Below, one piece after another: positions 44,329 through 53,248 of a stretch of 64,000 nt of DNA. The stretch spans positions 513,993 to 577,992 of the forward strand of contig NZ_PTIX01000002.1 of assembly GCF_002934265.1 (NCBI RefSeq), read 5' to 3'. The notes beneath the pieces were generated by a model. The model was not told the DNA's origin. It searched no databases and worked only from the letters and a program-made list of their open reading frames with translations. Numbering within the stretch: position 1 is the first letter of the stretch; each line of letters starts with the position of its first letter. The translations under genes were made by a program, and so were the position numbers. Origin of the DNA: Actinokineospora auranticolor. Its GTDB lineage: Bacteria > Actinomycetota > Actinomycetes > Mycobacteriales > Pseudonocardiaceae.

Positions 44329-46857
44329 TTGACCGCCGAGGCACTCCCCGCCGAGTTGCGCCGCGCCATCGTGCAAATAGCCCGCACGCCCCGGCTGCTG
44401 GTCGCCTGCGACTACGACGGGACGCTCGCGCCGATCGTCGAGAACCCCGAACACGCCCGCCCGCACACCGAGTCGGTCGGCGCGCTGCGCTCGCTGGCCG
44501 GCCTGCACGAGACCACCACCGCAGTGATCTCCGGCCGGGCGCTGCGCGACCTCGCGACGCTGTCCAGACTGCCCTCCGAGGTGCACCTGGTCGGCAGCCA
44601 CGGCTCGGAGTTCGACGTGGGCTTCGTGCACGCGCTCGACGCCGAGGCCCGCGACCTGCACCGGCGGATCGAGGCCGAGCTGGCCAAGCTCACCGAGGGC
44701 GCCGAGGGTGTGGCGCTGGAGGTCAAGCCCGCCAGCATCGCGGTGCACGTGCGCCGCGCCGACCCGGTGACCGCCGACGAGGTGCTGGAGCGGGTCCGCA
44801 CGGGCCCGTGCACCTGGTCCGGCGTCCAGGTCACCGAGGGCAAGGCGGTCGTCGAGCTGGCCGTGGTGCAGACCGACAAGGGCCACGCGCTCGACGTGCT
44901 GCGGCACCAGGTCGGGGCCACCGCGGCGATCTTCGTCGGCGACGACGTGACCGACGAGAAGGCCTTCGTCCGGCTCTCCGGCCCGGACCTCGGGGTCAAG
45001 GTCGGCGACGGCGAGTCGCACGCGGAGCACCGGATCCCCGACCCGATCGCGGTCGCCACCATGCTCGCGTTCGTGCTGGAGGAGCGCCGCGCCTGGCTCT
45101 ACGGCGACCAGGCGCCGCCGATCGAGCGGCTGTCCATGCTGGCCAACGAGCGCTCGGTCGCGCTGGTCACCCCGGACGCCCGGCTCACCTGGCTGTGCCA
45201 CCCGGAACCGGACTCGGCGGCGATCTTCGCCGACTTGCTCGGCGGGCCGACCGCGGGCCACTTCTCGGTCGCCCCCGAGCGCGGCGGGCTGCCGCTGGGC
45301 CAGCGCTACCTGCCCGGCACCATGACCGTGGAGACCCGCTGGTCCGGTCTGCTGGTCACCGACTACCTCGACCACGGCGCCGAGTCGCACCGCACCGACC
45401 TCACGCGGGTGCTGTCCGGCTCGACGCCCGCCGTCGTGGAGTTCGCGCCGCGCCCGGAGTTCGGGCAGGTGCAGGTGCGCTTGGCGGCCACCGCGGACGG
45501 CCTGCTGGTGCTCGGCACCGGTGACCCGATCGCGCTGCGCGCCCCCGGCGTGGACTGGGAGATCACCTCCGACGGCCAGTTCGACTCCGCGCGCGCCGTG
45601 GTCACCCCGACCCCGGACGCGCCGGTGGTGTTCGAGCTGCGCTGCGGCACCGACGACACGGGCCCGCACCCGGTGGCCGAGCACGAGCGCAAGGCGCGGG
45701 CGGCGGGGTACTGGACCGAGTGGCTCGACACCCTGGTGCTGCCGCCGGTCGAGAAGGAGCTGGTGGCCCGCTCCGCGCTGACCCTGCGCGGGCTGTGCCA
45801 CAGCGAGACCGGCGCGATCATGGCCGCGGCGACCACGTCGCTGCCCGAGGAGATCGGCGGCATCCGCAACTGGGACTACCGCTACTGCTGGCTGCGCGAC
45901 GCGTCGATGACCGCGAAGGCGCTGGTGTCCCTGGGTTCCACGGCCGAGGCCGAGGCGCTGCTGCGCTGGCTGCACGGCGTGCTGGCCACCCTGCCCGGCC
46001 CGGAGCGGCTGCACCCGCTGTACACGATCGCGGGCACCACGCTGCCGCCCGAGGCGGTCATCGACACCCTGCCCGGGTACGCCGGTTCGCGGCCGGTCCG
46101 GGTGGGCAACCTGGCCAACCAGCAGGTGCAGCTCGACGTGTTCGGCCCGGTGGTCGACCTGGTCGCGGCCCTGGCCGAGGTCAAGGGCGAGCTGTCGGAC
46201 GGCGACTGGGCGATGGTCCGGGCGATGGCCGAGGCGGTCACCCGGCGCTGGCACGAGCCCGACCACGGCATCTGGGAGGAGCGGCACCGCCCGCGCCACC
46301 ACGTGTACTCGAAGGTCATGTGCTGGTTGACCATCGACCGCGCGCTCAAGCTCGCCGAGGCGCACGGCCGCACCCCGGAGCCGGGGTGGGCCGGGCTGCG
46401 CGCGGAGATCTCGGAGGACGTGCTGGCCAACGGCTGGAACGACGAGGTCCGCTCGTTCACCACCGCCTACGACGGCACCGACCTGGACGCGGCCACCCTG
46501 ATGATCGGCATGGTCGGCCTGGTCGACCCGGCCGACGAGCGGTTCCAGGCCACGGTCACCGCGACCGAGGCGGAGCTGCGCAGCGGGTCGACGGTCTACC
46601 GCTACCGCCGCGACGACGGCCTCCCGGGCGACGAGGGCGGCTTCCACATCTGCGCGGCCTGGATGATCGAGGCGTACCTGCTGACCGGGCGCCGCCCCGA
46701 GGCGGAAGACCTCTTCGCGCAGATCGTCAACGCGGCGGGCCCGACCGGGCTGCTGCCGGAGGAGTACGACCCGGTGGCCGAGCGGTCGCTGGGCAACCAC
46801 CCGCAGGCGTACTCGCACCTCGGACTCATCCGCTGCGCGCAGCTCCTGTCCAGCTAG
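44329..46857 (+). CDS. otsB: Trehalose-phosphatase OtsB fused to a GH15 glycoside hydrolase
   Basis: An 842-residue two-domain protein. The N-terminus (about 1-235) is a HAD trehalose-6-phosphate phosphatase with VACDYDGTLAPI, VISGRALRDL, GSHGSEFD and FVGDDVTDEKAF. From about 260 on it is a GH15 glucoamylase/trehalase: RNWDYRYCWLRDAS, GIWEERHRPRHHVYSKVMC and GLLPEEYDP, with LGNHPQAYSHLGLI. The TTG start at 44329 has AAGGAG six bases upstream; an upstream in-frame start at 44203 would overlap otsA. Whether the GH15 part cleaves trehalose is unproven. Confidence 0.9.
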   Translation: MTAEALPAELRRAIVQIARTPRLLVACDYDGTLAPIVENPEHARPHTESVGALRSLAGLHETTTAVISGRALRDLATLSRLPSEVHLVGSHGSEFDVGFVHALDAEARDLHRRIEAELAKLTEGAEGVALEVKPASIAVHVRRADPVTADEVLERVRTGPCTWSGVQVTEGKAVVELAVVQTDKGHALDVLRHQVGATAAIFVGDDVTDEKAFVRLSGPDLGVKVGDGESHAEHRIPDPIAVATMLAFVLEERRAWLYGDQAPPIERLSMLANERSVALVTPDARLTWLCHPEPDSAAIFADLLGGPTAGHFSVAPERGGLPLGQRYLPGTMTVETRWSGLLVTDYLDHGAESHRTDLTRVLSGSTPAVVEFAPRPEFGQVQVRLAATADGLLVLGTGDPIALRAPGVDWEITSDGQFDSARAVVTPTPDAPVVFELRCGTDDTGPHPVAEHERKARAAGYWTEWLDTLVLPPVEKELVARSALTLRGLCHSETGAIMAAATTSLPEEIGGIRNWDYRYCWLRDASMTAKALVSLGSTAEAEALLRWLHGVLATLPGPERLHPLYTIAGTTLPPEAVIDTLPGYAGSRPVRVGNLANQQVQLDVFGPVVDLVAALAEVKGELSDGDWAMVRAMAEAVTRRWHEPDHGIWEERHRPRHHVYSKVMCWLTIDRALKLAEAHGRTPEPGWAGLRAEISEDVLANGWNDEVRSFTTAYDGTDLDAATLMIGMVGLVDPADERFQATVTATEAELRSGSTVYRYRRDDGLPGDEGGFHICAAWMIEAYLLTGRRPEAEDLFAQIVNAAGPTGLLPEEYDPVAERSLGNHPQAYSHLGLIRCAQLLSS

Positions 46858-46874
46858 TACCCGCACGCACCAGC

Positions 46875-46911
46875 CACGGGCCGATCGTCCACACGGGACG
46901 GTCGGCCCGTG
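46875..46911. terminator. 16-bp hairpin terminator
   Basis: CACGGGCCGATCGTCC (46875-46890) pairs with GGACGGTCGGCCCGTG (46896-46911), with a single G-U pair and a 5-base loop. It lies 17 bp beyond the OtsB-GH15 stop. Confidence 0.88.
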
Positions 46912-47033
46912 CGCGTCGGCGGTGATCACCCCTCGTTGTAGCCAATCGTTCATGTGGCCTTCATGTCCCGATCCGGTGAATCGGCGTCCAACGAAGTGTC
47001 ACGAAGGGATGATCGGCCTCGCGAGGAGGGGTG

Positions 47034-48125
47034 ATGAAACGACAGGTCAGCGTGGGTCTTGCGGTCGTGTTGCTGGCGGCGGTGGTGGTGATCATCATCA
47101 GTTCGGGCGATGACGACGCCCAGCCGGGCCAGAGTTTGACCACCGTGCGTGGCGTCGGCGGCTCCGAGAAGGCGGCGTTCTTCGCGGACCCGCGCGTGGT
47201 CGACGTGTTCGCCCGCCACGGCTTGCGGGTGGCGTACGACGCGGCCGGTTCCCGCCAGATCGCCACCACCGTCGACCTGACCCCGTACGACTTCGCGTTC
47301 CCGTCGTCCTCGCCCGCCGCCGAGCGGATCAAGGCCGACCGCAAGGTCGGGCAGGTCTACACCCCGTTCTCCTCCCCCATGGCGGTCGCCACCTTCGCGC
47401 CGATCGCCGACCTGCTGGCCGCGCAGGGCGTGGTGAAGCCCGGTCCGGAGGGCCGCCAGGTCTTCGACATCGCCGCCTACCTCGACCTGGCCGCCAAGGG
47501 CACCCGCTGGGACCAGCTGCCCGGCAACACCGCGTACCCGGCGCGCAAGAACATCCTGGTGACCACCACCGACCCCCGGGACTCCAACTCCGCCGCGATG
47601 TACCTGGCCCTGGTGTCCTACGTGGCCAACGGCAACAGCCCCGTCGCCTCCCCCGAGGCCGAGGCGCGCGTGCTGCCCGCGGTGTCGAAGCTCTTCCTGG
47701 ACCAGGGCTACACGCAGAGCAGCAGCGAGGGCCCGTTCGAGGACTACCTGGCCACCGGCATGGGCAAGACGCCGCTGGTGATGATCTACGAGTCGCAGTA
47801 CCTGGACCGGCAGGCCCGCGCGGACGGCTCGATCACCCCGCAGATGCGGCTCATCTACCCGGCGCCCACGGTGTACTCGACGCACACGCTGGTGCCGCTC
47901 AAGGGCGAGGGCGACCGGGTCGGCAAGCTGCTCGGCGACGACCCCGACCTGGTTCGCTTGGCCGCCGAGTTCGGCTTCCGCCCCTACCAGCACCCGCAGG
48001 TGTTCCAGCAGGTCGCGACCGCGCGGAAGCTGACCGTGCCCGCCGACGTCGGCGAGGCGGTCAACCCGCCCAGCTACGAGACGCTGGAGCGGCTGCTGGA
48101 GGCCGTCGGGAAGCAGTACCGGTGA
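47034..48125 (+). CDS. Exported substrate-binding-like protein, first gene of TelA operon
   Basis: A 363-residue protein with an N-terminal signal or anchor segment (VSVGLAVVLLAAVVVIIIS, no lipobox cysteine) and a periplasmic-binding-like body (GSEKAAFFADPRVVDVFARHGLRV, then PYDFAFPSSSPAAERIK). No ligand can be named. ATG 47034 follows GAGGAGG (47023-47029); an adjacent GTG at 47031 is the alternative. The stop overlaps the telA-like start, so the four genes to 51511 appear to be one translationally coupled unit. Confidence 0.8.
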   Translation: MKRQVSVGLAVVLLAAVVVIIISSGDDDAQPGQSLTTVRGVGGSEKAAFFADPRVVDVFARHGLRVAYDAAGSRQIATTVDLTPYDFAFPSSSPAAERIKADRKVGQVYTPFSSPMAVATFAPIADLLAAQGVVKPGPEGRQVFDIAAYLDLAAKGTRWDQLPGNTAYPARKNILVTTTDPRDSNSAAMYLALVSYVANGNSPVASPEAEARVLPAVSKLFLDQGYTQSSSEGPFEDYLATGMGKTPLVMIYESQYLDRQARADGSITPQMRLIYPAPTVYSTHTLVPLKGEGDRVGKLLGDDPDLVRLAAEFGFRPYQHPQVFQQVATARKLTVPADVGEAVNPPSYETLERLLEAVGKQYR

Positions 48126-49267
48126 CCGACTTCGCGCTGACCCCACCCGACCCCGTCGACCCGATCCCGGTCGACCGCGCCGCGGGTCTCGTGCCGCTGG
48201 ACGAGCAGACCCGCGGCGCCACCGCCGAACGCGCGGAGAAGATCGCCGGTGAGCTGAGCGGGCTGGACCCGCGCGCCCCGGAGTTCACCGCGAAGGTCGA
48301 CGAGCTGCTCGCCTTGGGTGAGGCGGACATGCGCGTCGCGGCGACGATCGCGGCGAGCCTGCTCGACCGGACCGTGGACGCCGCCTCGACTGCCGACCAG
48401 GGCGTCACCGGCAGCCTGGCCGACCTGCGCCGCGCGGTCACCGCGCTGGACCCGGGCGACTCCGGCCCGCGCAAGCTGCTCGGGCTGCTGCCGATGGGCA
48501 ACCAGGCCAAGAAGCTGCTGGACCGCTACCGTGCGGCGGGCACCCCGGTGAACCGGCTCGTGCTCGACCTGCGGGGCCGCCAAGACCAGCTGCGCCGGGA
48601 CAACGCGGCGATCAAGGGCGAGCGGGCCCGGTTGTGGACGACCATGACCCGGCTGTCGGCCGCCGCCGCGTTCGCCGAGGCGCTGGACGCGGCGGTGGAG
48701 CAGCGGGCCGGGGTGCTCGACATCGCCGACCCGGGCGCGGCCAACGCGTTGCGCGCCGACGTGCTGCTGCCGGTGCGCCAACGCCACCAGGACGTGCTCA
48801 CCCAGCTCGCCGTCTGCGCCCAGGGCTACCTCGCGCTGGACCTGGTGCGGCGCAACAACGACGAGCTGATCAGGGGCGTGGAGCGGGCCTGCTCGACCAC
48901 GGTGTCGGCGCTGCGGATCGCGCTGGTGGTCAGCGGTGCCCTAGCCAACCAGAAGAACGTCCTCGACGAGCTGGACGCGTTGCGCGGCACCACCGAGGGC
49001 CTGATGCGCGGCAACAGCCAGCTCTTGGCCGACCAGACCGCGCGGATGCGGGCGGCGAGCGCGGACCCGGCGGTCGGCGTGGCCACCATCCGCGAGTCGT
49101 TCGACCAGGTGTACCGCTCGATCGACGCGATCGACTCCTTCCGGGCGAGCGCCGCGACGACCATGGCCACCACCGTCGCGACGCTCACCGAGGAGCTGCG
49201 CCGGGCCGAGGGACACCTGCGCCGCTCGCGCACGGGTGACATCAGCGAGATCACCGGTCCCCAATGA
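48122..49267 (+). CDS. TelA-family (toxic anion resistance) protein
   Basis: A 381-residue soluble, helix-rich protein of the TelA/KlaA family. Family-like segments include DLRRAVTALDPGD, GNQAKKLLDRYR, VALVVSGALANQK-type runs and LRGTTEGLMRGNSQLL. Homologues are linked to tellurite and antimicrobial resistance, but the biochemical role is not established. It overlaps genes on both sides by four bases. In Firmicutes the usual partner is XpaC; a similar small membrane protein is the last gene here. Confidence 0.88.
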   Translation: MTDFALTPPDPVDPIPVDRAAGLVPLDEQTRGATAERAEKIAGELSGLDPRAPEFTAKVDELLALGEADMRVAATIAASLLDRTVDAASTADQGVTGSLADLRRAVTALDPGDSGPRKLLGLLPMGNQAKKLLDRYRAAGTPVNRLVLDLRGRQDQLRRDNAAIKGERARLWTTMTRLSAAAAFAEALDAAVEQRAGVLDIADPGAANALRADVLLPVRQRHQDVLTQLAVCAQGYLALDLVRRNNDELIRGVERACSTTVSALRIALVVSGALANQKNVLDELDALRGTTEGLMRGNSQLLADQTARMRAASADPAVGVATIRESFDQVYRSIDAIDSFRASAATTMATTVATLTEELRRAEGHLRRSRTGDISEITGPQ

Positions 49268-50907
49268 CCGACAGGAGACGACAAGTGGGCAGGGTCTTAC
49301 CGGCGGTGCTGGCGCTGGTCGTCGGGACAGGTCTGCTCGCGGGCTGCTCCAGCGACCCGGAGGGCCCCACGACGAGCCCGCCCGCGCCGGGCAAGCTGCG
49401 GGTGCTGGCGGGCAGCGAACTGGCGGACCTGCAACCGGTGCTCGACCGCGCCGCGCGGGACACCGGGGTGAAGGTCGAGTTCACCTTCACCGGCACCATC
49501 GAGGGCGCGGAGGCGCTGGCCCGCGGTGACGCCGACAAGGCCTACGACGCCGTGTGGTTCTCGTCGAACCGCTACCCGCAGGCCCTGCCGGACGCGGCGC
49601 GCAGGCTCGGCAACCAGACCAAGATCATGAGCTCCCCGGTGGTGCTCGGGCTGGCCAAGTCGAAGGCCGGATCCCTTGGCTGGGCGGGCAAACCGGTCAC
49701 CTGGACCGACATCGCCAAGGCCGCGGAAGCCAAGCGGTTCAGCTACGGCATGACCGACCCGTCCGCGTCGAACTCCGGTTTCTCCGCGCTCGTCGGGGTC
49801 GCCTCCGCGCTGGCCGGTACCGGCGCCGCGGTGAACGCGGACCAGGTCAAGACGGTCACCCCTGAGCTGAAGAAGTTCTTCGCCGCGCAGTCGATGAGCG
49901 CGGGCTCGTCGGGCTGGCTCTCCGACGCGTACCAGCGGCGCGCCGCGGGCACCGATCCCGGCCAGAAGATCGACGGGCTGGTCAACTACGAGTCCGTGCT
50001 GCTGTCGCTCAACGCGAGCGGCAAGCTGCCGGAGCCGCTGACGCTGATCTACCCGACCGACGGCGTCGTCACCGCCGACTACCCGCTCACCCTGCTCAGC
50101 AACGCCAGCGACCACGCCCGCAACGACCACCAGCGGCTCGGTGACTTCCTGAAGGCGCCGGACGTGCAGCGGGAGATCATGGCGCTGACCCACCGCAGGC
50201 CGGGGCAGCCCGGCGTCGCCCTGGCCGCCGAGTTCGGCACCCAGCCGATGGTCGAGCTGCCGTTCCCGGCCACGCAGGAGGCGTTCGACGCGCTGCTGTC
50301 GGCGTACTTCGACCAGATCCGCAAGCCGTCGCGGACCGTCTACGTGCTCGACGTGTCCGGGTCGATGAACGACGACGACCGGATCGGGTCGCTGCGCACC
50401 GCGCTCGTCGGGCTGACCGGCGCCAGCGACGACCTGGTCGGCCGCTACCGCCGCTTCCACGGGCGCGAGGAGGTCACGTTCATCCCGTTCAACGGCGCAC
50501 CGCAGGCACCGCGGTCGTTCACCGTCCCGGAGACCGACCCGAAGGCGGAGCTGGAGCGGATCAAGTCGACCGTGACGGGGCTGGAGGCGAGCGGCGGCAC
50601 CGCGATCTACGACAGCCTGGAGCGCGCGTACCAGGTGATCGCGAGCCAGCCCGCCGAGGACCGGTTCACCTCGATCGTGCTGATGACCGACGGCGCCAAC
50701 ACCAGCGGCACCGGCTACGACGACTTCCAGCGCGCCCAGGCGGGCCGGTCACCGCAGTTGCGCGGCGTGCCGGTGTTCCCCGTGCTGTTCGGCGAGGGCG
50801 ACCAGACCGAGATGGAGGGCCTGGCCGCGCAGACCGGCGGCAAGGTGTTCGACGCCCGGAAGGCGGGTCTGCAACAGGTGTTCCGGGAGATCCGTGGCTA
50901 CCAGTAA
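49264..50907 (+). CDS. Lipoprotein with substrate-binding and von Willebrand factor A domains
   Basis: A 547-residue protein. A lipobox (LLAGC, Cys about 28) is followed by a solute-binding-like domain (about 40-345: GKLRVLAGSELADLQPVLD, then YDAVWFSSNRYPQ). A VWA domain (about 355-545) has an intact metal site: DVSGS, GGTAIYD and MTDGAN. It is probably displayed outside the membrane. It overlaps telA-like (ATGA) and the next gene, so the products likely work together. Confidence 0.88.
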   Translation: MTDRRRQVGRVLPAVLALVVGTGLLAGCSSDPEGPTTSPPAPGKLRVLAGSELADLQPVLDRAARDTGVKVEFTFTGTIEGAEALARGDADKAYDAVWFSSNRYPQALPDAARRLGNQTKIMSSPVVLGLAKSKAGSLGWAGKPVTWTDIAKAAEAKRFSYGMTDPSASNSGFSALVGVASALAGTGAAVNADQVKTVTPELKKFFAAQSMSAGSSGWLSDAYQRRAAGTDPGQKIDGLVNYESVLLSLNASGKLPEPLTLIYPTDGVVTADYPLTLLSNASDHARNDHQRLGDFLKAPDVQREIMALTHRRPGQPGVALAAEFGTQPMVELPFPATQEAFDALLSAYFDQIRKPSRTVYVLDVSGSMNDDDRIGSLRTALVGLTGASDDLVGRYRRFHGREEVTFIPFNGAPQAPRSFTVPETDPKAELERIKSTVTGLEASGGTAIYDSLERAYQVIASQPAEDRFTSIVLMTDGANTSGTGYDDFQRAQAGRSPQLRGVPVFPVLFGEGDQTEMEGLAAQTGGKVFDARKAGLQQVFREIRGYQ

Positions 50908-51511
50908 CCCGGTCGTCCGCTACTTCGGTTCGACCAAGAACCTCGCCGGGTCGGCCCTCGGGCTGGTCGGTGTCGTGCTGCACCTCGCGGGTGCGGTCGG
51001 TGGCCTGTGGCCGGTGGTCGTCGTGGGCCTGTACCTGGTCGGGGCGCTGGGGGCGCCGCCGGAGAAGGTGCACCTGGGCGTCGACCCGGACGCCGAGGCG
51101 TCCCGGCTGCGGGCCGACCTCAACGAGCTGGTCGGGAAGGTCAAGGCGGCCTCGACGCGGATGCCCGAGGGGTCGGTGGACCGGCTGGAGCGGATCGCCG
51201 AGGTGCTGCGGTCGATGCTGGACCGGCCGCGCGCCCTGGCCGACGACCCGGAGTCGACGCACGGCGCGACCCGGCTCATCCGGGTGGACGTGCCGCTGGC
51301 GGTGGAGACGTACCTTAACCTGCCGTGGTGGTTCGCGGTGGCGAAGAAGGTCAACTCCAGCACGCCGAGCGCGGCGGAGGAGCTGCTGACCCAGCTGGAG
51401 CTGCTGGAGAAGGACGCCGAGGCCGTGTCCGGCCGGTTCTTCGCCGACGACCTGCGGAAGCAGTCGGACCACACCCGGTACCTGCGGGACCGGTCCGACG
51501 GCCACGACTGA
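50894..51511 (+). CDS. Small membrane protein, possibly XpaC-like
   Basis: A 205-residue protein with two adjacent N-terminal spans (ALGLVGVVLHLAGAVGGLW and VVVVGLYLVGALG). A long helical cytoplasmic part follows (DAEASRLRADLNELVGKVKAAS, then EELLTQLELLEKDAEAVSGRFFADDLRKQ). It starts 14 bp inside the VWA gene. Topology and TelA context match XpaC proteins, but I see no decisive motif. Confidence 0.75.
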   Translation: MATSNPVVRYFGSTKNLAGSALGLVGVVLHLAGAVGGLWPVVVVGLYLVGALGAPPEKVHLGVDPDAEASRLRADLNELVGKVKAASTRMPEGSVDRLERIAEVLRSMLDRPRALADDPESTHGATRLIRVDVPLAVETYLNLPWWFAVAKKVNSSTPSAAEELLTQLELLEKDAEAVSGRFFADDLRKQSDHTRYLRDRSDGHD

Positions 51512-51545
51512 GAACGCGGAGACCGACATCGGGCAAGTACCCGGT

Positions 51546-52112
51546 GTGACGGCCGAAACCATCCCGGACGACCGCCCGGACCTCACCGGAGCGCGGGCGG
51601 GCGCGGAACTGACCCGCCTCTACGCGGCGCACGCCCGAGACCTGCACCGCTACCTCGCGCGGCGGCTCACCCCCGCCGCAGCCGACGACCTGGTGGCCGA
51701 GACGTTCCTGATCGCCTGGGAGCGCCGGGCCACCTACAGCCCGGGCCGGGCGAGCGCCCGCGCCTGGCTCTTCGGCATCGCGACCAACCTGGCCCGCAGG
51801 CACGCCCGCGACGAGGTGCGCGGACTGCGCGCCCACACCCGCGCGGGTCCGGAACCCGATACGGCCGAGGCCGCCGAGGTCCGGGCCACCGCTCGCGCGG
51901 ACGCGGCCAACCAGACCGCCGCGCTCAGCGCCGGACTGGCCGGGCTGAGCGACGAGGAACGCGACGCGCTGCTGCTCGTCGCCTGGGCCGGGCTGACCCC
52001 GAAGGAGGTCGCCGAGGCCCTGGGGATCAACCCGACGACCGTGCGCACCCGCCTGCACCGCGCCCGGACCGCCTTGCGCACCCACCTCACCGACAGGGAG
52101 AACCGGACATGA
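51546..52112 (+). CDS. ECF RNA polymerase sigma factor
   Basis: A 188-residue sigma factor. Region 2 is LTRLYAAHARDLHRYLARRL with DDLVAETFLIAWERR and ARAWLFGIATNLARRHAR, and region 4 is LSDEERDALLLVAWAGLTPKEVAEALGINPTTVRTRLHRAR. The GTG start lacks a clear ribosome-binding site. The stop overlaps the following anti-sigma-like gene (ATGA). Confidence 0.9.
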   Translation: MTAETIPDDRPDLTGARAGAELTRLYAAHARDLHRYLARRLTPAAADDLVAETFLIAWERRATYSPGRASARAWLFGIATNLARRHARDEVRGLRAHTRAGPEPDTAEAAEVRATARADAANQTAALSAGLAGLSDEERDALLLVAWAGLTPKEVAEALGINPTTVRTRLHRARTALRTHLTDRENRT

Positions 52113-53212
52113 CCGACGAAGACCTCGACCTCCTGCTCGCCGACCTGAACGCCGACGTCCCGGACATGACCGACGACGCCTACAACGCCGGCCTGGCCCG
52201 CCTGGTGGGCCGCACCGGAAGCGCCGAAGACCTCGAACCCGCCCAGCCCACGCCCCGCCCGGTCCTGGTGCCGGCGTCACCGCACGCCGACCGGAGCCCA
52301 CCGCGCCGACGACGAGTGTGGACGGTGGCCGCCGCTGCTGCCGCCGTGGCAGCCGTCTCGGCGGGCGTCATCTACGCGGTCGGCGACAACCACGGCCAGA
52401 CCACTCCCAGTGGCACCGTGCCCACGGACAGCCCGGTCGGCTCAAGTGCACCCCACACGCCCGCACCCACAAGTAGGGCACCAATCCGAGACGTGACCGA
52501 TGTCGCACCCACGACGCTGGCGGTGGTCGGCAGCACACCCACCCACTACGCGATGGCTCCCATGCGGTTCGGCCCCATCGGGCCGATGCCCAACCACCCG
52601 GTCAACAACGCGGGTGACCTGGCCGCCGTCGTGTCCGACCTGGAAATCCCGCCGGGGGCGTTCCGCTTCGAGTTCAGCGGGGCGTGGCAGAACGGGAAGC
52701 TCACCCACGGCGTGTACCACTGGTATTCGTCGGATCCCGCCGGGGACTGGGGAACCCAGGACGCCCCGAAGGCCGGGCAGCCCGCTCCAGCGCTGCGCCT
52801 GGTCAAACCCGATTCATCGGGCCGCGAACTCCAACAGCAGCGCCTTGACGCGATCCCCGACGACCCGGCGGGCTACTACGAGCAACTGCGGCAGCAGTTC
52901 ACCGGTAAGCCCAGCGGCCAAGCGAACGCGGTGCAGACGATGAGCGGCCTGCTGTACGGGGACGCGAAGGCCCGCGCCACGATCTTCCGCACACTGGGCT
53001 ACTTCGACTCGGTGACCGTCCGCACCGACCAGCGCAACCCCGACGGTCGGATCGCCACCGCGATCACGGTGAACGACGGCCACATCTACCTCGAGCTCTA
53101 CATCGACCCGGCGACAGGCAGGTTGATCGGTCGCCGCAGCAGCGAACTCGGCCCGGCTCGGGAGGTGACCACCGAGGCGCTGGTACCCACCATGGGCGCG
53201 TTCCCCAAGTAA
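52109..53212 (+). CDS. CU044_5270-like membrane protein, probable sigma partner
   Basis: A 367-residue protein with a short acidic cytoplasmic N-terminus (MTDEDLDLLLADLNADVP), one membrane span (VAAAAAAVAAVSAGVIYAV, about residues 73-92), a Thr/Ser/Pro linker and a large external domain from about residue 130. Layout and four-base overlap with the ECF gene match the CU044_5270-type partners of actinobacterial sigma factors. An anti-sigma role is inferred. Confidence 0.8.
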   Translation: MTDEDLDLLLADLNADVPDMTDDAYNAGLARLVGRTGSAEDLEPAQPTPRPVLVPASPHADRSPPRRRRVWTVAAAAAAVAAVSAGVIYAVGDNHGQTTPSGTVPTDSPVGSSAPHTPAPTSRAPIRDVTDVAPTTLAVVGSTPTHYAMAPMRFGPIGPMPNHPVNNAGDLAAVVSDLEIPPGAFRFEFSGAWQNGKLTHGVYHWYSSDPAGDWGTQDAPKAGQPAPALRLVKPDSSGRELQQQRLDAIPDDPAGYYEQLRQQFTGKPSGQANAVQTMSGLLYGDAKARATIFRTLGYFDSVTVRTDQRNPDGRIATAITVNDGHIYLELYIDPATGRLIGRRSSELGPAREVTTEALVPTMGAFPK

Positions 53213-53215
53213 CCG

Positions 53216-53246
53216 CCGGGCGGGGCACTGGGAGTGCCCCGCCCGG
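53216..53246. terminator. 14-bp perfect bidirectional terminator
   Basis: CCGGGCGGGGCACT (53216-53229) and AGTGCCCCGCCCGG (53233-53246) pair perfectly over a GGG loop. It fills the gap between the convergent sigma-partner gene and radA. Confidence 0.9.
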
Positions 53247-53248
53247 TA

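Noticed and set aside
43882..46953. 1023-residue minus-strand ORF opposite otsA/otsB-GH15
   Set aside because: The sense strand encodes well-conserved enzymes. The antisense product is Arg/Gly/Val-rich without any motif.
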